Positions 1 through 6,881 of a stretch of 8,736 bases of DNA are shown here, in pieces. Each line of letters starts with the position of its first letter. Position 1 is the stretch's first letter. Below the pieces are notes generated by a model. That model was not told where the DNA came from. It searched no databases and saw only the letters and a list, made by a program, of their open reading frames with translations. Location of the stretch: positions 1-8,736 of the forward strand of contig CAJKSU010000117.1 in the NCBI GenBank assembly GCA_905202605.1. Reading direction: 5' to 3'. This stretch comes from an uncultured Eubacteriales bacterium (GTDB lineage Bacteria; Bacillota; Clostridia; Oscillospirales; Oscillospiraceae). Both the position numbers and the translations under genes were made by a program.

Positions 1-1278
1 AAGCTCCGTCAGGGCGTAAAGTTCTCCAATGGCAACGACCTGACTGCTGACGACGTACTGTTTACCCTGCAGCACATGATGGAGATGCCCCGTACCGCCT
101 CTATGTACACTTGGCTGGATATGGACAACTCCAAGGCGGAAGATGACTACACCGTAGTCCTGGCTATGAACAGCTACGATGCATCCCTCACTGACATGCT
201 CGCCAATGCCAGCTGCATGATCCTGGATAAGGAATCCTGCGAGGCCGATCCCAGCTATGGCTGGCTCTATGGCACCGGCCCCTACAAGCTGGCAGGCGAC
301 GGTCAGTCCGACAAATCCGGCTGGGAAGAGTCCGTGAAGTACACACTGGTTCGCAACGACCTCTACTGGGGCGATCAGCCCTACTATGACGAGCTGGACG
401 TTCACTTCTATTCTGAAGAGTCCACCCGTTACGCTGACTTCCAGGCTGGTAATCTGGATGCCGTATTCCTGACCGAGGCTACTTACATCAACAACCTGAA
501 CAACGGCGCCGTGATGGACTCCAGCCTCATCAGTGTGGAAGAGCCCGGTGTAGTCGGTTTTGAAATGGCCGCCTCTGATGTGACCACCGGCGCATTCTCT
601 GACATCAATGTTCGGAAAGCATTTGCACACTGCCTGGACATCACCGCTATGGTTGAGGGACTGGGCGAGGGCGTTTATAAGCCTGCTACCTCTTTGGTCA
701 GCGAAGACAGCTGGGCCTACAAGGATCTTGGTATGTATGAGTATGACGAGGCCAAGGCCAAGGAGTACATGGAAAAAGCCGGTTACTCCGTGGACAATCC
801 TCTGACTATCGCCGTTTATGCGGAAGGCACCGCATGGTACTCCAAGCTGCTGGAAGCTGCTCAGGCTTACTGCGCAAAGGTTGGCATCAACCTGGATCTC
901 ACCGGTGTTGCCGATTTCGCAACCATTCTTCCTGTACTGCTCTCCGGCCAGCAGGATATGACGGTTGGCAACGCTTCCAACGGCTCCGGTAAGGATCCTG
1001 CCTGCCAGCTGCAGCAGTTCGGACCCCTGTCCGATAACATCCTGATTCGTTCCACCGATCCCGAGCAGGTTGAGCTCTTCAACAAGGGCATTTCCTCTCA
1101 CGACCAGAAGGAGCGCGCCGAGGCTTATCAGAAGTTTATGCAGAACATCCATGATGACTATCTCTTCGTGCCCATCTACAGCGGCACCAAGAACTATGGT
1201 GTGAACAATGCGCACAGCAGCTTTGCAGCAGCCATTGATAACTCCTGCACCGTGGATCCTACTCTGCTGACCGATTGA
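1..1278 (+). CDS. ABC transporter substrate-binding protein, family 5 (peptide type), 5'-partial
   Basis: This is the extracellular solute receptor of the importer encoded downstream; it binds a peptide-like ligand and delivers it to the permease pair. The frame is open from base 1, so the true start and the signal peptide or lipobox lie left of the window. The 425 visible residues begin KLRQGVKFSNGNDLTADDV, which matches the conserved family 5 (SBP_bac_5) block that usually reads 'lR.GvkFhdG.pltAeDV'. Other family hallmarks are GTGPYKL, the 'R..LYWG..PYYDEL' stretch, 'INVRKAFAHCLD' and the lobe-closing 'VPIYSG' near the end. Family members are usually 500-600 residues, so about 75-150 residues are probably missing. 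The ligand cannot be read from the sequence; dipeptides, oligopeptides, nickel chelates and other small molecules all use this fold. The stop is followed by a terminator hairpin before the permease genes. Confidence 0.93.
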   Translation, partial: KLRQGVKFSNGNDLTADDVLFTLQHMMEMPRTASMYTWLDMDNSKAEDDYTVVLAMNSYDASLTDMLANASCMILDKESCEADPSYGWLYGTGPYKLAGDGQSDKSGWEESVKYTLVRNDLYWGDQPYYDELDVHFYSEESTRYADFQAGNLDAVFLTEATYINNLNNGAVMDSSLISVEEPGVVGFEMAASDVTTGAFSDINVRKAFAHCLDITAMVEGLGEGVYKPATSLVSEDSWAYKDLGMYEYDEAKAKEYMEKAGYSVDNPLTIAVYAEGTAWYSKLLEAAQAYCAKVGINLDLTGVADFATILPVLLSGQQDMTVGNASNGSGKDPACQLQQFGPLSDNILIRSTDPEQVELFNKGISSHDQKERAEAYQKFMQNIHDDYLFVPIYSGTKNYGVNNAHSSFAAAIDNSCTVDPTLLTD

Positions 1279-1324
1279 TCTCGTTTTGCGTAAGGGCATA
1301 ACCATTCGCCCGATCCCGTAGCAC

Positions 1325-1357
1325 GCGCGGCGGCAGGGACTCCTGCCGCCGCGTTTT
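1325..1357 (+). terminator. Intercistronic intrinsic terminator / attenuator
   Basis: A perfect 12 bp GC-rich stem (left arm 1326-1337, right arm 1342-1353) closes on a GACT loop, is extended by one G-T pair and is followed by TTTT at 1354-1357. It lies between the binding-protein gene and the first permease, with no obvious new promoter after it. Partial termination here would make the binding protein more abundant than the membrane complex, as in many binding-protein operons. That role is inferred; the hairpin is seen directly. Confidence 0.85.
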
Positions 1358-1386
1358 CTGACGTCTCCTTAGGAGGGGGATTATAC

Positions 1387-2355
1387 ATGACAAAATATAT
1401 CATTCGCCGTCTGCTGATGATTATCCCGGTTCTGCTGGGTGCGGTGATTATCGTATTCACCATCAACTTCTTCAGCACCACGGATCCCGCCATGATTAAG
1501 CTGGGCCTCAACGCCAAGGACGAGGTCAAGCTGGCGGAAACCCGAGAGGAAATGGGCCTCAACCGCCCCTATATTGTTCAGCTGGGCGACTATGTGTGGA
1601 AGCTCTGCCATGGCGATTTTGGCAACTCCTATGTCTACTCCAAGAGCGTGTGGGAGTTGCTCGGCAGCCGTATCCCTAACACCCTGAAACTGGGTATCGG
1701 CGCTATGATTATCTCCATCTGTATCGGCATTCCACTGGGACTTGCGGCGGCCCTGCACCAAAACTCCGCCATTGACTATGCCACCACCACATTCGCTGTT
1801 ATTATGAACGCCATGCCCGGCTTCCTGGTGGCGGTCATTTTAATGCTGGTATTCGCACTCAAGCTGGGATGGTTCCCTCCATCCGGTGCTGACGGGTGGA
1901 AGAGCTTCGTTTTGCCCATCATTGCAGCGGGCATCGGCCCCATCACCCAGGACGCCCGTATGACCCGTTCCTCCGTGCTGGAGGTCATCCGGCAGGATTA
2001 CGTCCGTACCGCCCGGGCAAAGGGCATTGCGGAAAAGCAGGTCATCTCCCGTCACGTGCTGAAAAATGCGCTGATTCCCATCCTCACCATGGTGGGCTCC
2101 GGTTTGGGCAGTTGCCTCGCCGGCTCCATTCTGGTTGAGATGATCTTCAATATCCCTGGCATGGGTATGCTCATCAACAGCTCCATTATGTCTAAGGACT
2201 TTATCACGGTACAGGGCTGCGTTGTGGTCTGTGCCGTTGTGGTTGCGCTGGCAAACCTGCTTACCGACCTGGCCTATGCGTTTGTCGATCCTCGGATCAT
2301 GGCCCAGTACACCGGCGGCAATAAGCGCAAAAAAGCTGCAAAGGAGGCTGCGTAA
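1387..2355 (+). CDS. ABC transporter permease, DppB/OppB type
   Basis: First transmembrane subunit of the importer; it pairs with the next gene product to form the channel in the cytoplasmic membrane. The 322-residue length is normal for the family. Residues 5-30 form the first membrane helix, the OppB-type N-terminal region includes 'MGLNRPYIVQ' at about 56-65, and the BPD_transp_1 domain covers roughly 95-305. The EAA loop that contacts the ATPases is visible at about 204-232 (DYVRTARAKGIAEKQVISRH). The C-terminal 'YAFVDPRI' is typical of DppB/OppB. AGGAGG at 1371-1376 sits 10 nt before the ATG, fixing the start. A basic, lysine-rich tail (312-320) ends the protein. Substrate specificity cannot be assigned from the permease alone. 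Confidence 0.95.
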   Translation: MTKYIIRRLLMIIPVLLGAVIIVFTINFFSTTDPAMIKLGLNAKDEVKLAETREEMGLNRPYIVQLGDYVWKLCHGDFGNSYVYSKSVWELLGSRIPNTLKLGIGAMIISICIGIPLGLAAALHQNSAIDYATTTFAVIMNAMPGFLVAVILMLVFALKLGWFPPSGADGWKSFVLPIIAAGIGPITQDARMTRSSVLEVIRQDYVRTARAKGIAEKQVISRHVLKNALIPILTMVGSGLGSCLAGSILVEMIFNIPGMGMLINSSIMSKDFITVQGCVVVCAVVVALANLLTDLAYAFVDPRIMAQYTGGNKRKKAAKEAA

Positions 2356-2357
2356 GG

Positions 2358-3260
2358 ATGGATGTGAAGACGACAAAAACCACGGAATCCCAGGGCGAAC
2401 GCCTGAAAAAACGCAGCAATGTGGGCGAAATCTGGCACCGCCTCCGGAAGAACAAGCTGAGTATGATCTGTCTGGCTGTTTTGGTCATTATGATCCTCGG
2501 CATCATCTTTGCAGGGGTGCTGAGCCCCTATGATTATGCTGAGCAGGATCTGACCCAGCGGTTTGCCCTGCCCAGCAAGGAACATTTGATGGGCTGCGAT
2601 GATTATGGCCGCGACCTGCTGACCCGACTTCTGGTGGGCGGCCGGTACTCTCTGCTCATTGCCATTTTGTCCGTTGCCATCGGCATTATTTGCGGCATGG
2701 TCATTGGCGCACTCTGCGGCTTCTTCGGAAAGCGCATTGACTCCACGCTGATGCGGATTATGGACGTGATCATGTCCATCCCCGGTATGATGCTGGCCAT
2801 TTGTATTTCCGTCGCCATGGGCTCCGGTGTATTCAATACGGCGCTGGCGTTGGCGGTGGGCACCATTCCCATCATTGCCCGGCAGCTCCGATCCTCCACC
2901 ATGCTGATCAACAGCCAGGAGTACATCGAGGCGGCCCGTTCCTTTGGCGAAAGCAACTTCAAAATCATTATGACCCACGTAATCCCTAACTGTATGGCCC
3001 CCATCATTGTGCAGGCTTCCCTGTATATCGGCGGCGCCATTATGGGTATTGCCGGCCTTAGCTTCCTGGGCCTGGGCGTTCAGCCTCCCACGCCGGAATG
3101 GGGCAACATCCTCAACAACGGCCTGGACTTTATCTATGACTTTTCCACCCGCTGGCATGTAATCGTATTCCCCGCTCTATTTATCGTGGTTGCAGAGCTC
3201 TGCTTCAACCTGCTGGGCGACGGACTGCGGGATGCCATGGATCCCCGTATGCGTAAGTAA
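2358..3260 (+). CDS. ABC transporter permease, DppC/OppC type
   Basis: Second transmembrane subunit, partner of the preceding permease. The start lies 2 nt after the upstream stop, and its AAAGGAGG (2340-2347, spacing 10) is inside the end of the upstream gene, so translation is probably coupled. The 300-residue length is typical. Residues 24-60 match the OppC N-terminal domain (W..L..NK.S...L.VL), with the first membrane helix at about 36-55. Residues 76-90 carry the conserved 'HLMGCDDYGRDLLTR' block (usually H.LGTD..GRD). The EAA loop is at about 188-215 (EYIEAARSFGESNFKIIMTH). 'SFLGLGVQPPTPEWG' at 235-249 and 'GDGLRDAMDPR' near the end are strong DppC signatures. A second ATG at 2362 is out of frame and is not used. 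Confidence 0.95.
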   Translation: MDVKTTKTTESQGERLKKRSNVGEIWHRLRKNKLSMICLAVLVIMILGIIFAGVLSPYDYAEQDLTQRFALPSKEHLMGCDDYGRDLLTRLLVGGRYSLLIAILSVAIGIICGMVIGALCGFFGKRIDSTLMRIMDVIMSIPGMMLAICISVAMGSGVFNTALALAVGTIPIIARQLRSSTMLINSQEYIEAARSFGESNFKIIMTHVIPNCMAPIIVQASLYIGGAIMGIAGLSFLGLGVQPPTPEWGNILNNGLDFIYDFSTRWHVIVFPALFIVVAELCFNLLGDGLRDAMDPRMRK

Positions 3261-3271
3261 GGAGAGCAGAC

Positions 3272-4261
3272 ATGAGCTTATTAGACATTAAAAATCTTAC
3301 GATTCATTTCCAAACCGAAGAAGGCGACGTCTGCGCGGTAAACGGCATTGACCTCTCTGTGGAACCCGGAAAAACCCTGGGTCTGGTGGGCGAAACCGGC
3401 GCCGGTAAAACCACCACGGCACTGGGCATTCTCCGCCTGGTTCCGGAGCCCGGCAAGGTGCTTTCCGGTACCATTGAATACAAGGGGAAGGACATCATGC
3501 AGATGTCGGAAAAAGAAGTGCAGGACATCCGGGGCAACGAGATCTCGATGATCTTCCAGGATCCCATGACCGCCCTAAACCCGGTCATGACCGTGGGCGA
3601 TCAGGTGGCCGAGGTAGTTATGCGGCACCAGAACTGCACCAAGGCCGAGGCACAGGGCCGCATGATCGAGATCCTGGGCAAGGTCGGCATTGGTGCAGAG
3701 CGTGCCACTGATTATCCGCATCAGTTTTCCGGCGGAATGAAGCAGCGCGTGGTCATCGCCATTGCGCTGGCCTGTAATCCCAAGCTGCTTCTGGCGGACG
3801 AGCCCACCACTGCGCTGGATGTCACCATTCAGGCACAGGTCATGAGCATGATCAACGAGCTCAAGGAGGAGTTTGGTACCTCCATGATCCTCATCACCCA
3901 TGACTTGGGCATTGTGGCGGAATCCTGCGATACCGTTGCGATTATGTATGCAGGCAAGATCGTGGAGACCGGCAGTCTGGAGGAAATCTTCGACCATACG
4001 GCCCATCCCTACACCATTGGCCTGTTCCACTCCATCCCCTCTCTGGAGAAGGATACCCGGCGGCTCCATCCCATTGCGGGCCTGATGCCTGACCCGGCCA
4101 ATCTGCCCTCCGGCTGCTCCTTCCATCCCAGGTGTCCCTATGCCGACGAACTATGTGCCCAGCAGGAGCCTGATGCAGTGGAGCTGAGCCCCGGCCATCT
4201 GTGCCGCTGCCATCACTGCGATCGGGTAAATGCCGGAAAGGAGGCGGAGACAAATGCCTGA
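3272..4261 (+). CDS. ABC transporter ATP-binding protein, DppD/OppD type
   Basis: Cytoplasmic ATPase that powers the importer as one half of a heterodimer with the next gene product. All nucleotide-binding motifs are intact: Walker A GETGAGKTT (40-48), Q-loop Q96, signature FSGGMKQR (152-159), Walker B LLLADEP (172-178) and switch H210. The C-terminal oligopeptide/dipeptide transporter domain follows, with HPYT at 245-248 and a cysteine cluster C282, C288, C295 and C311 (plus C313 and C316). Similar cysteines in related Dpp ATPases have been reported to hold an iron-sulfur cluster; that this applies here is inference. AAGGAG at 3259-3264, overlapping the upstream stop codon, is 7 nt from the ATG. 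The 329-residue length is standard. Confidence 0.95.
   Translation: MSLLDIKNLTIHFQTEEGDVCAVNGIDLSVEPGKTLGLVGETGAGKTTTALGILRLVPEPGKVLSGTIEYKGKDIMQMSEKEVQDIRGNEISMIFQDPMTALNPVMTVGDQVAEVVMRHQNCTKAEAQGRMIEILGKVGIGAERATDYPHQFSGGMKQRVVIAIALACNPKLLLADEPTTALDVTIQAQVMSMINELKEEFGTSMILITHDLGIVAESCDTVAIMYAGKIVETGSLEEIFDHTAHPYTIGLFHSIPSLEKDTRRLHPIAGLMPDPANLPSGCSFHPRCPYADELCAQQEPDAVELSPGHLCRCHHCDRVNAGKEAETNA
4237..4244 (+). promoter_or_regulatory. Ribosome binding site setting the start of the second ATPase
   Basis: AAAGGAGG lies 9 nt before the ATG at 4254. An earlier in-frame ATG at 4230 lies upstream of this site and would add only eight arginine-rich residues without a Shine-Dalgarno of its own, so 4254 is preferred. 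Confidence 0.85.
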
Positions 4262-5222
4262 GAAGAAGCTCATTGAGGCCGTTGACCTCTGCAAATACTA
4301 TAAAACCCCCAAGGGTGCGCTCCATGCCGTCGAGGGCGTGAACTTCACCATTGAGGAGGGCACCACCCTGGGTGTCGTGGGCGAATCCGGCTGCGGCAAG
4401 TCCACCCTGGGCCGCACCATTATGAATCTTCATGATTCCACCAGCGGTAAGATCCTGTTTGACGGCGAGGATGTGACCCATCCCAACAAGGCCCAGAAAA
4501 AGATGATCCACAAGAACATCCAGATGATTTTCCAGGATCCCGCTTCCTCACTGGATCCCAGAAAGTGTGTCAGCGATCTGATTGCCGAGCCCATGAAGGT
4601 CATGAAGCTCTATAAGGGCAAGGTCGCGCTGGAAAAGCGCGTGGCCGAGCTGATGGATACCGTCGGTCTGGCCCGGCGTTATGCGTTCTCCTATCCCCAT
4701 GAGCTGGATGGCGGACGGCGGCAGCGAATTGGCATTGCCCGGGCACTGTCGGTTTCCCCGCGGTTTATCGTCTGCGATGAGCCTGTTTCCGCGCTGGATG
4801 TTTCCATTCAGGCACAGATTCTGAACCTGCTTCAGGATTTGCAGGAGGAGCACGGCCTGACCTATATGTTCATTACCCATAACCTCTCCGTGGTCAAGCA
4901 CATTTCCCACGACATTATGGTTATGTATCTGGGCTGCCAGGTAGAAAAGTGCTCGGCCAAGGAGCTGTTCAAGAAGCCGCTGCACCCCTATACCAAGGGT
5001 CTGCTGTCCGCAATCCCCATTCCGTCCATCCATGTAAACCGCCAGCGGATCGTCATGAGCGGCGAGGTTACCTCTCCCATCAATCCAAAGCCCGGCTGCC
5101 GGTTTGCGTCCCGGTGCCCCTATGCTACGGAACAGTGCACCCAGGAGCTGCCGAAGGTGGAGGAGGTTCTGCCCCAGCATTTCTGCGCCAGCCATCGGGT
5201 GCGGGAGAGTAATCAGCTTTAA
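4254..5222 (+). CDS. ABC transporter ATP-binding protein, DppF/OppF type
   Basis: Second ATPase of the importer. From the ATG at 4254 it has 322 residues and overlaps the upstream ATPase gene by 8 nt, which implies translational coupling. Motifs in order are Walker A GESGCGKST (43-51), Q-loop Q94, a variant signature LDGGRRQR (151-158, where canonical is LSGGQ), Walker B FIVCDEP (171-177) and switch H209. The C-terminal transporter domain has HPYTKGLLSAIP at 244-255 and cysteines C282, C288, C295 and C311, the same numbering as in the partner ATPase. 'PVSALDVSIQAQ' after Walker B is characteristic of OppF/DppF. The D and R substitutions in the signature mean that the composite site using this signature may hydrolyse ATP differently; from memory the variant recurs among clostridial OppF proteins. 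Confidence 0.95.
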   Translation: MPEKKLIEAVDLCKYYKTPKGALHAVEGVNFTIEEGTTLGVVGESGCGKSTLGRTIMNLHDSTSGKILFDGEDVTHPNKAQKKMIHKNIQMIFQDPASSLDPRKCVSDLIAEPMKVMKLYKGKVALEKRVAELMDTVGLARRYAFSYPHELDGGRRQRIGIARALSVSPRFIVCDEPVSALDVSIQAQILNLLQDLQEEHGLTYMFITHNLSVVKHISHDIMVMYLGCQVEKCSAKELFKKPLHPYTKGLLSAIPIPSIHVNRQRIVMSGEVTSPINPKPGCRFASRCPYATEQCTQELPKVEEVLPQHFCASHRVRESNQL

Positions 5223-5230
5223 TCACAATC

Positions 5231-5238
5231 GGAAGGAG
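5231..5238 (+). promoter_or_regulatory. Ribosome binding site selecting a GTG start
   Basis: GGAAGGAG lies 9 nt before GTG at 5248. The same frame is open further upstream to an ATG at 5104, but that part overlaps the well-supported end of the ATPase gene and reads as an arginine/proline-rich shadow, so the GTG is the better start. Confidence 0.75.
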
Positions 5239-5247
5239 CAGTTTTCG

Positions 5248-5778
5248 GTGCAATACCACGGCAGCAGGTACTTTGACGGCTATGAAAGAGCGCCCTCCGG
5301 CAAGCTCGTCTACACGGGCCCGCGATACGGCTTCCCTACCCCTGAGGCCACGCGGCGCATGAAGGGCCTGACCGCGATTCTGACCATCGGGATGCTGGCC
5401 GCTGAAATTTTGGCGCAGTTTTTTCCCTCGGCGGGCGGAATGCAGCGGTATATGGCCATTCCGTGCCTCGGGTCATTGGTGCCGCTAATCTTTTGGATCA
5501 TGGGCCAGGTGGAATTCCTGATGGCAAAGTCGTCCTGGGAGCTGCGGGTTTACTACTCCGGCTTCCGTCGGCTGTATCGTGCCGCCATTTTCCAGACGGT
5601 GATTTGCTGCGTTTGGCTGGCGGGTGAGGTGTGGTATCTCATTGGCCATTTTGGGGATTTCGGGTCGGAAATTCGATATTTCCTCTGTGTGCTGTTGTGC
5701 GCCGGAATCTCAGGCGGAATGACTTGGCTGCTCCATCGGAACCCTGCACAGGTGGTGGAGGGGCCGACAATTCGATAA
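5248..5778 (+). CDS. Hypothetical four-helix membrane protein
   Basis: A 176-residue protein with no family I recognise. It starts at GTG 25 nt after the ATPase stop and precedes the operon terminator, so it is probably co-transcribed with the importer. The first 38 residues are hydrophilic and rich in Tyr, Gly and Pro, with no signal peptide. Four hydrophobic segments follow at about 40-59, 68-92, 112-132 and 144-163, with a positively charged loop between the second and third (R100, R107, R108, R111) that suggests a cytoplasmic location. Cys120/Cys121 and Cys147/Cys151 lie inside helices 3 and 4. The end is short and polar. It could be an accessory membrane protein or simply a passenger in the operon; nothing in the sequence ties it to transport. 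Codon use and base composition look like those of the operon. Confidence 0.72.
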   Translation: MQYHGSRYFDGYERAPSGKLVYTGPRYGFPTPEATRRMKGLTAILTIGMLAAEILAQFFPSAGGMQRYMAIPCLGSLVPLIFWIMGQVEFLMAKSSWELRVYYSGFRRLYRAAIFQTVICCVWLAGEVWYLIGHFGDFGSEIRYFLCVLLCAGISGGMTWLLHRNPAQVVEGPTIR

Positions 5779-5787
5779 TGGAGTATG

Positions 5788-5829
5788 AAAACGCGTTATC
5801 TGGTCTTTTGAACTAGGTAGCGCGTTTTT
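5788..5829 (+). terminator. Intrinsic terminator ending the importer operon
   Basis: A 17 bp stem (5788-5804 with 5812-5828, three G-T wobbles) encloses a 7 nt loop (CTTTTGA) and ends in a run of five T at 5825-5829, part of which pairs with the leading A run. The wobbles fall so that the RNA from the + strand pairs better than the opposite transcript, fitting a terminator for rightward transcription. Confidence 0.85.
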
Positions 5830-5836
5830 CTTCAAA

Positions 5837-5865
5837 TTGACGGCGAAATAGGGGCATGGTATAAT
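5837..5865 (+). promoter_or_regulatory. Sigma-A promoter with extended -10
   Basis: The -35 box TTGACG (5837-5842) and -10 box TATAAT (5860-5865) are separated by exactly 17 nt, with TG at 5857-5858 making an extended -10. Transcription should begin near 5872, about 38 nt before the phosphatase start codon. The promoter lies directly behind the operon terminator. Confidence 0.85.
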
Positions 5866-5909
5866 CGAATCACGCAGTTACTTCAAAAAACGCTAGGGAG
5901 GACGATTTT

Positions 5910-6450
5910 ATGGCTACCCTCTACTTGGTGCGCCATGGGCAACCGGACTACAGCGGTCTACAGGAGCGTGGTATGTTTGGCTTTGGACGGGATTTTGCGC
6001 CCCTTTCTCCGCTGGGCGTTCAGCAGGCGGAGGAAACGGCCAGAGATCCGAGACTCAAGCAGGCGGAGCGGATTGTTTCGTCTCCCTATACCAGAGCACT
6101 GCAAACGGCACAGATTATTTCACTGCGGACTGGTATTGCAGTGCAGGTGGAACCGGACCTTCATGAGTGGGTGCCGGACTGGACGAACCAATATCGCACG
6201 TCAGAGGAATCGTTCCGTCTATCGGAGGATTTTGTACGCTGCAAAGGAGAATATCCGGCGGGGGAAAACGAAAATGGGAGAGTCTTTCCCATATGCAGGA
6301 GCGAATGCAGCGCGTGGTGGAGAAATATGCGGCCATGGACAAGGTGATTCTGGTGGGTCACAGAATGGCTTTTCGCACGATTTGTTATATGGAAGAGATG
6401 CGGCCCGGCGAAATCGTGGAATGCGTGTATGAACCGGGACAGAAGTTGTG
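5910..6450 (+). pseudogene. Histidine phosphatase family gene, frameshifted
   Basis: It starts at ATG 5910 with an AGGGAGGA site (5895-5902) 7 nt upstream and a strong promoter. The N-terminal half is a clear phosphoglycerate-mutase-like histidine phosphatase: LYLVRHGQ with catalytic H9 in RHG (8-10), 'LSPLGVQQAEETA' (32-44), 'SSPYTRALQTAQ' with the second catalytic R62, and E86 in 'LHEW'. Such enzymes hydrolyse phosphomonoesters through a phospho-histidine. After GEYPAGENE (near 6270) the reading frame is wrong: the first frame runs to a stop at 6345-6347 without family motifs, while the -1 frame continues WESLSHMQERMQRVVEKY and then DKVILVGHRMAF, which carries the second catalytic histidine. 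Adding one A to the AAAA tract at 6271-6274 restores a continuous protein reading ENEKWESL. The family similarity fades near 6450, where other DNA begins. A sequencing error in the A tract would make the frameshift artificial; a programmed -1 shift is less likely because no classic slippery heptamer is present. Confidence 0.8.
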
Positions 6451-6453
6451 TGA

Positions 6454-6696
6454 GTATATACCCTTACCATTACAAATACAACGGACCAAAAGCTGGAGTA
6501 TCTCAGCTTGGATATCCAAGTACTTGATAATGATGGTAATATTCTCGCGCAGGGTGGCGCGGACTTCAGTAATGTTGAACCCGGGCAAAGCAGCACTGTG
6601 GATGCATACATAGACTCGAATGACAACACAGACTATAGCGGATACACGATTAAGTTTGTGATTGATGGGTATAACACTGAACTTTATTACGGATAA
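6454..6696 (+). pseudogene. 3' remnant of a secreted or surface beta-domain protein (FxLYD-like)
   Basis: An 80-codon open stretch with a stop upstream at 6451, no ATG and no ribosome binding site; a TTG at 6508 also lacks one. The translation reads VYTLTITNTTDQKLEYLSLD, then IQVLDNDGNILAQG, then 'VEPGQSSTVDAYID' and a final IKFVIDGYNTELYYG. The alternation of short beta strands, the 'N.TD..L.Y..L.I.V.D.DGNIL' core and the 'EPGQS' turn resemble the FxLYD-type domains found at the ends of clostridial lipoproteins. It appears to be only the last part of such a gene, joined directly to the end of the phosphatase pseudogene in a different frame. It looks more AT-rich than the transporter genes. 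The family assignment is by pattern and is tentative. Confidence 0.55.
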
Positions 6697-6699
6697 TTT

Positions 6700-6752
6700 C
6701 AGGCTGCGCTTACAACAGGGGATGGTCCCTACTGTAGGCGCAGCCTGATTTT
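6700..6752 (+). terminator. Hairpin with weak T tract after the beta-domain remnant
   Basis: A long stem-loop: a 10 bp perfect outer stem (6700-6709 with 6738-6747) continues through a G-T pair and four more pairs, a 2 nt mismatch, and four inner pairs around a 6 nt loop (6721-6726). It begins 3 nt after the TAA at 6694-6696 and is followed by ATTTTAA. The position suits a terminator carried along with the remnant. The short T run makes it weaker than the one at 5788. Confidence 0.6.
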
Positions 6753-6881
6753 AATGACTTCAGTTGAATGCTTTACGCTTCCAACCTCCCCTGCAAACAA
6801 AACAGCCGCCCAATTCCATAATCGAGTGGCTATCCTGCTGGAGCATGAGAATTTGAAGAAGTAAGACCAGTGGAAGCAGAC
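6753..6881. other. Spacer without a convincing gene
   Basis: About 130 nt between the hairpin and the opposite-strand small ORF. A + strand frame from ATG 6754 encodes 36 residues ending in RVAILLEHENLKK at 6864, but it has no ribosome binding site and begins next to the hairpin. It could be the tail of another lost gene. No RNA gene, repeat or insertion-sequence end is visible. Confidence 0.4.

Noticed and set aside
1840..2376. Minus-strand frame of 178 codons opposite the DppB-type permease gene
   Set aside because: Same low-complexity shadow character and no ribosome binding site; the + strand protein is unambiguous.
2274..3158. Long minus-strand frame (294 codons) opposite the DppC-type permease gene
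   Set aside because: It is rich in His, Gly, Asn and Asp with no domain, and lies opposite a permease with full family motifs; it is a codon-bias shadow.
4548..5195. Minus-strand frame of 215 codons opposite the second ATPase gene
   Set aside because: The sequence lacks domain features and is explained by the reverse of ATPase codons.
6262..6280. Programmed -1 ribosomal frameshift in the phosphatase gene
   Set aside because: The site reads C GAA AAT, which does not fit the X XXY YYZ slippery pattern, and no downstream stimulatory structure is obvious; a one-base loss is simpler.
6754..6864. Short + strand frame ending RVAILLEHENLKK
   Set aside because: No ribosome binding site and starts next to the hairpin; kept only as a possible gene tail in the spacer description.
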